A stretch of 64,000 bases of DNA from Candidatus Iainarchaeum sp. (lineage in GTDB: Archaea > Iainarchaeota > Iainarchaeia > Iainarchaeales > JAAZKV01), in the NCBI GenBank assembly GCA_028702895.1, contig JAQVNZ010000001.1, positions 2,125 through 66,124 of the forward strand, written 5' to 3'. Shown here piece by piece: positions 1 to 6,856 of this stretch. A program made the position numbers and the translations under genes. The notes beneath the pieces were generated by a model. The model saw nothing but the letters and a program-made list of their open reading frames with translations. It was not told the origin of the DNA and did not search any database. How positions within the stretch are numbered: position 1 is the stretch's first letter; each line of letters starts with the position of its first letter.

Positions 1-2
1 CT

Positions 3-200
3 AATGGCTCAGGAAAAGTTTGTAGTTGTGCAGCAAAAGACTCAAAAGGCGATGAAATTTCAGTAACCCTTTGGAATGAACAATGTGCACAAGTAAATGA
101 AGGCGACAAAATAAAAATTACTAACGGATGGACAAGCGAATTCCAAGGACAATTACAAATAAGCACTGGAAAAATGGGAACATTAGAAATATTAAAATAG
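3..200 (+). CDS. OB-fold ssDNA-binding protein, C-terminal part
   Basis: The window opens inside this gene; the last 65 codons are visible and end with TAG. The fragment has the strand pattern of an SSB/RPA OB fold, with the WNEQ-type motif followed by EGDKIKITNGW and a short beta ending ISTGKMG. The same motif order is seen in the OB folds of the RPA gene at 22537-23796. It probably binds single-stranded DNA, but the missing N-terminus prevents assigning SSB versus RPA-like. Confidence 0.7.
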   Translation, partial: NGSGKVCSCAAKDSKGDEISVTLWNEQCAQVNEGDKIKITNGWTSEFQGQLQISTGKMGTLEILK

Positions 201-271
201 AACTTTTAAAAAATAGAAATTATAATAGAGGCCAATGGCCTCAATAATTTCATCAAACTAATTTTTTTTAT

Positions 272-445
272 TTAATCTAAAAGGCTTACTTCGTCTTTTA
301 CTCTATTTCTACCAAAATTAGCGTATTTTCGAAACTTTGTTTTAGTCCAAGCTTCGGGTTGTTTTGATCTTAATTTTTGTTCTTCTGCGAGAAGTTTTAA
401 TCGCATTTTTTCGTCTACTCCAAGATCTAGTAATACGTTACTCAT
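272..445 (-). CDS. small hypothetical protein
   Basis: A 57-residue basic protein, not recognised. The start at 445 is chosen because GGGGTGA lies just upstream on the minus strand; an in-frame ATG 5 codons earlier would read through that ribosome-binding site. The sequence has a predicted charged helix (EKMRLKLLAEEQKLRSKQ) and no membrane segment or cysteine. It is separated from the OB-fold gene by about 70 bp in convergent orientation. Confidence 0.55.
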   Translation of the reverse strand: MSNVLLDLGVDEKMRLKLLAEEQKLRSKQPEAWTKTKFRKYANFGRNRVKDEVSLLD

Positions 446-685
446 TAGCTCACCCCACAAATATTTTTGAAAATCTCAAAAAAAAAGCTCCATAAGTATT
501 GTCTCTTAAGTAATATATAAACCTTGCTTTATATAGAAAACACTCTAAAATAATAAATAAATTCAAAGTAAAATTCATTTTTTATATTTTTGTTTATATC
601 TTTTCTAAAATACACAAAATATTGATTAGACTAACTAAACTTTGTTAATTTAATTAATTAAAAATAAGTTACTAATTTAAAAAAA

Positions 686-988
686 TCATTTTTTTATTGT
701 CTTTAGTTTTTTTATTTTATTAATTTTTTTAACAGCTTTTTTTTCCACTTTTATCTTATCGTTCACTACTTTATCGTTTTCATCTAACAATTCTTCTGGT
801 TCATCTTCAGAATCATCATTTTCCATTTCTTCAAATTCAGCTAATTCATCATCATCCAATCCAAGAGCCTTTAATTTAGCTAAATGCTCTTCTCTTGTCA
901 TAGATTCAAATTCTTCTCGCCATGCGTCCATTGCTGGAGTATTAGGAAGTGTTTTTCCTTCTGCTGGTTTTTTTAAAATCTTAGCCAT
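686..988 (-). CDS. hypothetical acidic protein with lysine-rich tail
   Basis: About 100 residues from the ATG at 988 (MAKILKKP); the longer frame to 1054 would add an atypical hydrophobic extension that overlaps the promoter region of the divergent recombinase. The middle is very acidic (DDDELAEFEEMENDDSEDEPEE) and the last 30 residues are mostly lysine, isoleucine and valine. No known domain is recognised. The bipolar charge suggests a protein or nucleic-acid binding tail, by inference only. Confidence 0.55.
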   Translation of the reverse strand: MAKILKKPAEGKTLPNTPAMDAWREEFESMTREEHLAKLKALGLDDDELAEFEEMENDDSEDEPEELLDENDKVVNDKIKVEKKAVKKINKIKKLKTIKK

Positions 989-1042
989 GAAAAATTTATG
1001 TCTATCCCGCTTAAAAACCTTACTTTTAAAAAATAAAACAAG

Positions 1043-1050
1043 TATATAAA
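1043..1050 (+). promoter_or_regulatory. TATA box of the recombinase gene
   Basis: TATATAAA lies 24-31 bp before the ATG at 1074, the usual archaeal TATA-to-start-site distance, and no Shine-Dalgarno sequence is present. The mRNA is therefore probably leaderless. Confidence 0.55.
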
Positions 1051-1073
1051 CCACAATAAACTAAACTTATTAA

Positions 1074-1919
1074 ATGAATGAAAATAAAATAAATTTTGAA
1101 AACTATTTAAAAGAATTCAGACAAGATCTTATTATTGCAGGATATTCCCAAAAAACATTGAAAATGTATTTATCATATACAACAGAAGTATTAAATTATA
1201 TTAATAAAAAACCAGAGTTAATTGAAGTTAGGGATATTATTGGATATTTAGCCCAAAAAAAAGATTCTGGTTGTAGCAATGCTACTTTAGCATTAATTCA
1301 TGCCGCGTTAAAATATTTTTTCAAAAATTATTTAAAAATGAACATAATTGATGAAATAAAAACACCTAAAAAATCTAAAAGTTTACCTAAAATTCTTAAT
1401 AAAGACGAAATAAAATTATTATTTAATGCGACAAAATTTGGTAGAAATAGATTAATATTAAAATTTATTTATGGTTCAGGATGTCGAGTAGGAGAAGTCG
1501 TAAAATTAAAAGTAGATGATATTAATATTAAAGAAAGAACGGCCATGATTAGAAGTGGAAAAGGAAATAAAGATAGATTAATAATATTATCAAAAAATTG
1601 GATAATTGATTTAAAAAAATATTTGAAAAAAAAGAAAATTAAAAGTGAATATGTTTTTTCTAAAAAAAATGGAACACCAATTTCATCAGATACTATACAA
1701 AGAATAATTAAAGAAAGTGCGAAAAAAGCAGGGATTACTAAAACAGTTACACCCCATTGTTTAAGACATAGTTATGCTACACACTTATTAGAAGCGGGAA
1801 CTAATATTAGATATATTCAAACTTTATTAGGACATTCTAATTTGAATACAACTCAAATTTATACTAATGTTGCAAATGAACAATTAAAAAAAGTAAAAAG
1901 CCCATTAGATAATTTATAA
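1074..1919 (+). CDS. xerA: XerA/XerD-type tyrosine recombinase
   Basis: 281 residues with an N-terminal SAM-like core-binding domain (about 7-95) and a C-terminal catalytic domain. The full catalytic set of the family is visible: R138 in GCRVGE, K163 in the beta-hairpin, H228 and R231 in HCLRH, H254 in GHSN, and nucleophile Y263. Archaeal XerA normally resolves chromosome dimers at a dif site; related enzymes invert or integrate DNA. The next 800 bp carry a perfect 20-bp inverted repeat (1965-1984 and 2685-2704), so a local inversion role is possible. Start is the first ATG after a TATA box. Confidence 0.93.
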   Translation: MNENKINFENYLKEFRQDLIIAGYSQKTLKMYLSYTTEVLNYINKKPELIEVRDIIGYLAQKKDSGCSNATLALIHAALKYFFKNYLKMNIIDEIKTPKKSKSLPKILNKDEIKLLFNATKFGRNRLILKFIYGSGCRVGEVVKLKVDDINIKERTAMIRSGKGNKDRLIILSKNWIIDLKKYLKKKKIKSEYVFSKKNGTPISSDTIQRIIKESAKKAGITKTVTPHCLRHSYATHLLEAGTNIRYIQTLLGHSNLNTTQIYTNVANEQLKKVKSPLDNL

Positions 1920-1964
1920 AAAATATTTATTAATATAAAAATATATTATTGAAAAAAACCAGTA

Positions 1965-1984
1965 ACCCAACACTTCCACTAATA
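1965..1984. repeat. left arm of 20-bp perfect inverted repeat
   Basis: The reverse complement of this stretch is TATTAGTGGAAGTGTTGGGT, identical base for base to 2685-2704. It starts 45 bp after the recombinase stop codon. Such an exact repeat with eight G/C positions is unlikely by chance in this AT-rich background. It encloses about 700 bp containing the PRC-barrel gene and its promoter. Confidence 0.85.
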
Positions 1985-2150
1985 ATTTCAAACTGAATAA
2001 AATATTTTACAAAACCACAAAATAATTAAAAAAATAGTAATTTTTTGATTTTTTAAATTAAATAATCTAAAAAAAACCAAACAATAATTATGTATAATTA
2101 ATATTTTTTAAATAATTAAAAATAATATTATGTATAAATATATTTATTTT

Positions 2151-2179
2151 CGACAATAACTTTAAATATGTCTTTGTCG
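2151..2179 (+). promoter_or_regulatory. TATA box framed by CGACAA/TTGTCG inverted repeat
   Basis: CGACAA at 2151-2156 and TTGTCG at 2174-2179 are inverted copies that flank TTTAAATA (2161-2168), a TATA-like element. The expected start site lies about 25 bp on, just before the GGAGG ribosome-binding site of the PRC-barrel gene. The arrangement looks like an operator over a promoter; the regulator is not known. Confidence 0.4.
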
Positions 2180-2206
2180 TTTATTTGTTAAAAAGGAGGA
2201 ATTAAT

Positions 2207-2518
2207 ATGAGTGTAAAATTATCAAAATTATTTGGAATGGATATTTATGATGCGCAAGCAGGATATAAAGGAAAAGTTTATGATATAATTATTAATCTTG
2301 AAAAAGGAAAATTAGAAACTATAACAACAGAACCATTAAAAGTAAAAACAAAATCTGATGCAAAAAAAATACTTGCTGAAAAAAGTATACCTTATAGAAA
2401 TGTTCAATCAGCAAACGATATTTTAATTGTTTCAAACAATCCAGTACAAGCTGTTGAAAAAGAAGAAGAATCTAGAGTTCCATATAAAACAAATACAAGA
2501 TATAGATATAAGAGATAA
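2207..2518 (+). CDS. PRC-barrel domain protein
   Basis: 103 residues. Residues 1-75 have the PRC-barrel pattern: VKLSKLFGMDIYD, then a G-K-V-Y-DIIIN strand and a late ILIVSNN strand. The tail (78-103) is charged and tyrosine/arginine rich. Stand-alone PRC-barrel proteins in archaea include the CdpB cell-division factors and RNA-processing adaptors; which applies here cannot be told. AAAAAGGAGGAATTA before the ATG is the strongest ribosome-binding site in this part of the window, suggesting high expression. The whole gene and promoter lie inside a 20-bp inverted repeat. Confidence 0.75.
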   Translation: MSVKLSKLFGMDIYDAQAGYKGKVYDIIINLEKGKLETITTEPLKVKTKSDAKKILAEKSIPYRNVQSANDILIVSNNPVQAVEKEEESRVPYKTNTRYRYKR

Positions 2519-2583
2519 AATTATTTTTTATATCTAACTTTTATTAATTAATATAAGTTTAAAATATAATAAAATAAACACTA

Positions 2584-2595
2584 ATTCTAGGACAA
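2584..2595. repeat. left arm of second inverted repeat (12 bp)
   Basis: AATTCTAGGACA here is the exact reverse complement of 3341-3352, with a further TA-x-T match beyond. The pair encloses the 197-residue gene at 2690-3283. A related GTCCTAG motif occurs at 14071. Confidence 0.5.
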
Positions 2596-2684
2596 TAATA
2601 TAAATAAATAGTAATCTTTTAATATAAGTTATAATAATTATTATATTATTATACATAAATTAGTTTTATAATTTAGTATAAGTA

Positions 2685-2704
2685 TATTAGTGGAAGTGTT
2701 GGGT
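2685..2704. repeat. right arm of 20-bp perfect inverted repeat
   Basis: Perfect inverse copy of 1965-1984. This arm contains the GTG start codon (2690) and first four codons of the next gene, so inversion of the segment would leave the coding start intact but exchange everything upstream of it. Read on the minus strand, the left arm also begins a short frame with the same first five residues. Confidence 0.85.
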
Positions 2705-3283
2705 GTGTCTGTAAGAGGTTATTTTGTTCAATATAAATTTATTTTACCTGATAATATAAAACATTCATCTTATACCTATCAAAAATTATTTAGAGCAATT
2801 TATGGTTATACTCAAGCAGTCTATAAATCAAATGGTAAAACTTATCATTATTATCGACCAGGTGTATTGTCAAATGTTCCATTTATACGCCCTGGAAAAA
2901 ATTGTGTTATAATTCCACAATCAGCATTTCAAAAATTACAAGAATTTTTTAAAACGGGACAAAATCCAACCCATGAATGGTCAGTAAAAGGAGATTGGAA
3001 ATGCACTTATTTTTTAAATGAAAAAGATATTTCTGAAAAAGATATTATTATTGCAGTTGAAGAATTATTATCACGAAAATATATTGAAGGTAATGAAGGA
3101 TTAGTTAAATTAAGTAGTGAAATTGATCGAATTTTAAACTTAACAGAAATTAACGAATCTTATAAAAATTTAATTATAAACGAAGCTCAAAAAATAATAG
3201 AAAATATTTGGTTTAAAGAAATTTATTCAAGTTCACCTGTTTTATTGAGTTTTTATCAAAATTTTAAAAAATTGACTAACTAA
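2690..3283 (+). CDS. conserved-looking hypothetical protein (197 aa)
   Basis: Start is GTG at 2690; no in-frame start exists upstream of it before a stop codon at 2669-2671. The N-terminal 110 residues are rich in Tyr, Phe and Lys and contain an unusual run of aromatic strands (SYTYQKLFRAIYGYTQ, KTYHYYRPGVL, FIRPGKNCVIIP). The C-terminal 90 residues are predicted helical. No catalytic motif, membrane segment or zinc motif is seen, and no family is recognised. A TATA-like stretch lies at about 2660-2680 but no clear ribosome-binding site. The start codon lies inside the inverted repeat arm, and a second inverted repeat encloses the gene. Confidence 0.7.
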   Translation: MEVLGVSVRGYFVQYKFILPDNIKHSSYTYQKLFRAIYGYTQAVYKSNGKTYHYYRPGVLSNVPFIRPGKNCVIIPQSAFQKLQEFFKTGQNPTHEWSVKGDWKCTYFLNEKDISEKDIIIAVEELLSRKYIEGNEGLVKLSSEIDRILNLTEINESYKNLIINEAQKIIENIWFKEIYSSSPVLLSFYQNFKKLTN

Positions 3284-3340
3284 CTGTTGATTTTTATTAA
3301 AATTTGTTTTTTATCTAAATTTTTAATTTAAACAAACTAG

Positions 3341-3352
3341 TGTCCTAGAATT
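3341..3352. repeat. right arm of second inverted repeat
   Basis: TGTCCTAGAATT is the reverse complement of 2584-2595. The longer context, GTCCTAG followed by TTTGAGATTTTT, recurs with three differences at 14071-14090 upstream of radA. Confidence 0.5.
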
Positions 3353-3410
3353 TGAGATTTTTGTTTATTATTTTTTTATAAAATTTATTTTTTTATTTGT
3401 GTTTTTTAGT

Positions 3411-3860
3411 TTAATTATTTGTTAAAATTTTATTTTTTTGTTTTATTTCTTCTTTTAGTTTTTTTTCTTGATCTATTTTAATTAATAAGTCTTTTTTTCT
3501 CCATTTTCGTTTTCCGCCAATGTTTCCAGTTTCTATTATTCCTAAATCTACCATTGTTTTTAAATAAGGGTATAAGCTTCTATCATTTTTATATTCTATT
3601 TGAAAAAAATCCCAAATTCGTCTTTTAATTTCATTCATATCTATCCATTCATCAAAAGGGATCACATTTACTAAATGATATGCTTGTGTATGTTCAGTAC
3701 AATTAATTACATCCCACACCGAAATAATGGTTTTTTGAATAGTTTCTTTATTTTCTGTATAAATTTGTGTTTCTTCACTATTTATTTTATTTGTATTAAT
3801 ATTTGTTTTTTTATTAAACAAATTTTTTAAAATTTTTATTAAACCCATCATTATAATCAT
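3411..3860 (-). CDS. winged-helix-like DNA-binding protein
   Basis: 149 residues from the first ATG (3860); ATG codons at 3851 and 3848 are alternatives, and no ribosome-binding site decides. Residues 1-45 are a basic linker. Residues 65-125 look like a winged helix: helix, LYPYLKTMVDLGIIETGN, then a beta-wing GKRKWRKKD. The C-terminus is a lysine-rich helix. A palindrome containing GTAATTAC lies immediately upstream of the start and recurs twice further up, which fits an autoregulated transcription factor. Family assignment is an inference from pattern. Confidence 0.55.
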   Translation of the reverse strand: MIIMMGLIKILKNLFNKKTNINTNKINSEETQIYTENKETIQKTIISVWDVINCTEHTQAYHLVNVIPFDEWIDMNEIKRRIWDFFQIEYKNDRSLYPYLKTMVDLGIIETGNIGGKRKWRKKDLLIKIDQEKKLKEEIKQKNKILTNN

Positions 3861-3863
3861 GAT

Positions 3864-3986
3864 AGTAATTACTTAAAAACATTACTGTAATGATGGTTAA
3901 TGATTGTAATGATTGGTAATTACTAGTTTTGTTAATTTGCCTAATAAGTTAGTATTACTTTTAATAATTTTATCTGGTAATTACCA
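3864..3986 (-). promoter_or_regulatory. three GTAATTAC palindromes (putative operators)
   Basis: AGTAATTACT at 3864-3873, GTAATTAC at 3916-3923 and the 12-bp perfect palindrome TGGTAATTACCA at 3975-3986 lie upstream of the winged-helix gene. Between the first two are further GTAATGAT half-sites. Spacing between centres is about 51 and 61 bp. Nothing else codes in the 3861-4236 stretch apart from a degenerate repeat copy. Confidence 0.45.
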
Positions 3987-4084
3987 AAATTTATTTTTTT
4001 TATATTTTTTATTTTAAAGTGATTGGTTTATTTGTTTGCTTTTTTAATTTTTTATTATATTTGTATTTTTTTTATATTTGTGAG

Positions 4085-4100
4085 TACTGGAATTGTTGGG
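4085..4100 (+). repeat. degenerate third copy of the 20-bp repeat
   Basis: TACTGGAATTGTTGGG matches the core of the 2685-2704 arm at 14 of 16 positions and in the same orientation. It lies in an intergenic stretch upstream of the tRNA-Met gene. The match is short, so a chance origin cannot be excluded. Confidence 0.3.
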
Positions 4101-4236
4101 ATATTTAGTTAATGTTATATTTTTTTATTTTATTTGTTTATTTTTAATTAATGAGTGTGTATAAGTGGTGTTTTTTTTGCTTTAAATTCAAAATTAGCTT
4201 GTTTTTGTTTATTTTGGTCTTATTTTTAATAAATAG

Positions 4237-4311
4237 TAGTGGGGAGAGGATTTGAACCTCCGACCTTCGGGTTATGAGCCCGACGGGCACTCCAGGCTGC
4301 CCTACCCCACT
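4237..4311 (-). tRNA. initiator tRNA-Met (CAT)
   Basis: A 75-nt cloverleaf on the minus strand with acceptor AGTGGGG/CCCCACT, anticodon loop CTCATAA and T-arm GGAGG-TTCAAAT-CCTCT. The A1:U72 pair and three consecutive G:C pairs next to the anticodon loop are initiator features. No intron and no encoded CCA. Confidence 0.93.
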
Positions 4312-4487
4312 TTTAATGGTTTAAATAAAAAATAAGGTTTTTTTATTGAATAAATTTTGAATTTATCTAATTTTTTAACTTATTTTTTTATTTTAAACAA
4401 TTTTATTGTTTATTTTTCGATTTCTTGCTTTTTTTATGTTTTTTCTATTATGTTTTTTGTTAATTTTCTGTGTCCAACATTTTGTGT

Positions 4488-5024
4488 TTATTCTTTAATT
4501 TTTTCTAATATTATTAATTCTTCTTCTATTTTTTTTATTTTTTTAATTGTATCTTTTTGCATTTGTGGGTCATTTAAGGTATCCATCTTGCCTCCGCATG
4601 CTGGGCAAATAAACCTATATTCTGCAGCTATTTCAAAAGGTAATCTTTCTGAACATTTTTTACAATCAAAAAAATAATATTCCGCTTCTAAGCTTTTTTT
4701 TTCATTTAATTTTATTAAATATTCTTTTTGTTTTTCAATTATTAATTCGGCAATTCTTGGTTTATTTAATTCCCAAGTATAATTGTACCATCCTGTTTTT
4801 TGATTTCTGCTTTTTTGATATGTTGCAATACCTCTAAAATGTAATTTATTTAAAATTGCTCTGATTTCGGTTACTTTTTTATTCATTTTTTTTGAAATTT
4901 CTTCATCTGTAAAAGCTTTTCGTTTTCTTTCACAAATTTTTATTAATTCTATTGTTTCTTTCCCGCCTACTATATCAAAAAAATCTTGTACAACAAACAA
5001 TTCAGTTATAGATTTTTGAGACAT
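4488..5024 (-). CDS. tfe: transcription factor E (TFIIE alpha homolog)
   Basis: 178 residues. The N-terminal extended winged helix (about 12-95) carries the DEEISKKMNKKVTEIRAILNKL pattern; a coiled linker follows; a zinc ribbon has C121-x2-C124 and C140-x2-C143. TFE stabilises the open complex formed by RNA polymerase with TBP and TFB. Length and domain order are normal for archaeal TFE. It lies 21 bp downstream of trm56, probably in one transcript. Confidence 0.93.
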   Translation of the reverse strand: MSQKSITELFVVQDFFDIVGGKETIELIKICERKRKAFTDEEISKKMNKKVTEIRAILNKLHFRGIATYQKSRNQKTGWYNYTWELNKPRIAELIIEKQKEYLIKLNEKKSLEAEYYFFDCKKCSERLPFEIAAEYRFICPACGGKMDTLNDPQMQKDTIKKIKKIEEELIILEKIKE

Positions 5025-5045
5025 ATAGTATCTTTTTGTAGAAAA

Positions 5046-5585
5046 CTATTTTAAATCAATTACTTGTTTTCCTATTTTTGATGGTATTATTTGTTTTTTT
5101 GCGTTTTTAAATTGTATATTGAATTCATTTCCTTTTTGTATTCTATCTAATGTTATTGCTAATGCTGCGATTTCGCTGTGTGGTTGTTTAGTTACAGATA
5201 TGTTGTAATTTGAAATATGGTATACTTCTTTTTCAACTTTTTGAGAGCCAATGATTATACATATTTTTTTATTTTTTGAAATCTCCTCTTCTTTTTGTAG
5301 TATTTCTTCTCCATACATGGTTAAATGAACTAAAATGTATCCTTTTTTTTTTAATTTTAATAATTCTTCTTTCCAATCTTTAACAAATTCAACTTTAAAT
5401 GGTCCACCCCAACGTTGTGTTACATCATCAACACTTTTTTTCATATTTTTGTCTGGTTCTCCACAAATAATTATTTTTTTAGCGCCCAGTGCTCTTGAAA
5501 CTAGTGAACAATGGCTTGTTACTCTATAGTCTCTTATTTCACGATGACCATATCTAAAAACAATAATTTCTTTAGTCATATTCAT
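5046..5585 (-). CDS. trm56: tRNA (cytidine-56-2'-O)-methyltransferase
   Basis: 179 residues of the SPOUT superfamily. The opening VFRYGHREIRDYRVTSHCSLVSRALGA is characteristic of aTrm56, as are the later IIGSQKVEKEVYHISNYN and QPHSEIAALAITLDR stretches that form the trefoil-knot cofactor site. The enzyme methylates the ribose of C56 in the T-loop, an archaea-specific modification. Length matches the family. Confidence 0.95.
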   Translation of the reverse strand: MNMTKEIIVFRYGHREIRDYRVTSHCSLVSRALGAKKIIICGEPDKNMKKSVDDVTQRWGGPFKVEFVKDWKEELLKLKKKGYILVHLTMYGEEILQKEEEISKNKKICIIIGSQKVEKEVYHISNYNISVTKQPHSEIAALAITLDRIQKGNEFNIQFKNAKKQIIPSKIGKQVIDLK

Positions 5586-5731
5586 TTAATTCTACTATTG
5601 ATTATTATTCTTGTTGTTTTTTAAGGTTAATTTGTTGTTTTGCAATCGTTTAAAAAGATTTGCTGTGAAATTTTAATTAACCAATCATAATAAAATTAAA
5701 TAAATTAATTTTTAATTTATTTTAATTTGTT

Positions 5732-5804
5732 GGTTCCGTAGCTCAGTTGGTAGAGCACTGGACTTTTAATCCAGGTGTCCGGGGTTCGAATCCCCGCGGA
5801 ATCG
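5732..5804 (+). tRNA. tRNA-Lys (TTT)
   Basis: 73-nt cloverleaf with acceptor GGTTCCG/CGGAATC, D-arm GCTC..GAGC, anticodon loop CTTTTAA and T-loop TTCGAAT; discriminator G. No intron. A second lysine tRNA follows 156 bp downstream. Confidence 0.95.
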
Positions 5805-5960
5805 CTTTTTATTTTGCAATATATTTTATTTTAAAATAATTTTTTTTGTTTTTAATATTTTTTTTACTTAATTTTTTTGAGCGGGTCATTTTAATAATAA
5901 AAAATTATTTTTAAAGTATGCAAACTATTATAAAATCTTTTTTGAAGAATTTTTAATATT

Positions 5961-6033
5961 GGTCCCGTAGCTCAGTTGGTAGAGCACCAGACTCTTAATC
6001 TGGGAGTCCAGGGTTCAAATCCCTGCGGGATCG
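5961..6033 (+). tRNA. tRNA-Lys (CTT)
   Basis: 73-nt cloverleaf with acceptor GGTCCCG/CGGGATC, anticodon loop CTCTTAA, T-loop TTCAAAT and discriminator G. Very similar in the D-arm to the TTT isoacceptor at 5732, suggesting duplication. Confidence 0.95.
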
Positions 6034-6239
6034 CTTATCTAATTTATTTTATCCTTGCTCTGGTCGTTTGTTTGTGTAATTTTTAAATAATTTAAAATTA
6101 GGTGGGGTTAGGTAGTATTTTTAAACAAAAAAAGTTAAGGGCTATTATATTTTTTTTATTTATTAATATTCTTTTATAATATTTTTTTTGTTGAAGTGAT
6201 TATTAAAAAGCTTTGCGTTAACAAATTATTTTATCTTGG

Positions 6240-6313
6240 GGGACTGTAGCTCAGCCTGGGAGAGCAATCGGCTGAAGACCGGTGTGTCGCGGGTTCAAAT
6301 CTCGCCAGTCCCA
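6240..6313 (+). tRNA. tRNA-Phe (GAA)
   Basis: 74-nt cloverleaf with acceptor GGGACTG/CAGTCCC, anticodon loop CTGAAGA, T-loop TTCAAAT and discriminator A. No intron. Confidence 0.95.
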
Positions 6314-6410
6314 TTTTATTATTTTAAATTTAATTATTTTTTTTATAAAAATCTAATTTATTGATTTTATAAATTTTTTTTTAATATATTTTTATTTTTA
6401 AAAAAACTAG

Positions 6411-6433
6411 GTGAAGGGATTTTACCCCTTCAC
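6411..6433 (-). terminator. hairpin with T-run after the lysine-rich small gene
   Basis: GTGAAGGG (6411-6418) pairs with CCCTTCAC (6426-6433) around a 7-nt loop. On the minus strand it is followed by a run of seven T, and it begins 39 bp after the stop of the gene at 6472-6564, so it is a plausible terminator for that gene. Confidence 0.5.
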
Positions 6434-6471
6434 AATTTATTTGACAAAAAACAGTTTGTTATTTTTTTTAT

Positions 6472-6564
6472 TTATTTCTTTTTCTTTACAACTTTTTTCT
6501 TTACTGCTTTTTTTACAACTTTTTTCTTTACTGCTTTTTTTACAACTTTTTTCTTTGCTGCCAT
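6472..6564 (-). CDS. 30-aa lysine-rich repeat protein
   Basis: The frame runs from ATG at 6564 to TAA at 6474-6472. The product is made almost wholly of Lys, Val and Ala in a repeat of about seven residues (KKKVVKKAV, three rounds). GGAGGT upstream is a strong ribosome-binding site and a terminator hairpin follows, so a short real gene is likely. It resembles the tail of histone H1 and of bacterial Hc1/AlgP-type proteins, which bind DNA non-specifically. A similar KKKTAKATV tail occurs in the gene at 11124-11357. Confidence 0.6.
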   Translation of the reverse strand: MAAKKKVVKKAVKKKVVKKAVKKKVVKKKK

Positions 6565-6628
6565 TTTATATCGACCTCCATTTTTTTATTTAAAAGAATA
6601 AACATTTTCTTGTATTTAAACTTTTGTT

Positions 6629-6752
6629 TTTTTTTAATTTTAAAAATTATTTTTTTATTTAATTTTATTTTTTTTAAATTATTTTTTTATGTTGTTAAAA
6701 GTTTATTTTTTTAATTTTAAAAATTATTTTTTTATTTAATTTTATTTTTTTT
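6629..6752. repeat. two 47-bp AT direct repeats, 77 bp apart
   Basis: 6629-6675 and 6706-6752 are identical 47-bp stretches made only of A and T. A further duplicated AT motif containing AAAATTAGTTTTTA occurs at about 6797 and 6846. This fills the 290-bp gap between the lysine-rich gene and the KaiC-like gene; no reading frame of interest is present. Confidence 0.6.
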
Positions 6753-6856
6753 ATTATTAATTTTTTTAAATTTATTATTTTAATATTTTATTTTTTTAAA
6801 ATTAGTTTTTATATTTAATAATTATTTTAATGTTTTATTTTTTTTAAAATTAGTTT

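Noticed and set aside
6411..6593. Plus-strand ORF with repeated LQLFSLLLF
   Set aside because: Antisense of the 30-residue lysine-rich gene, which has the better ribosome-binding site and terminator.
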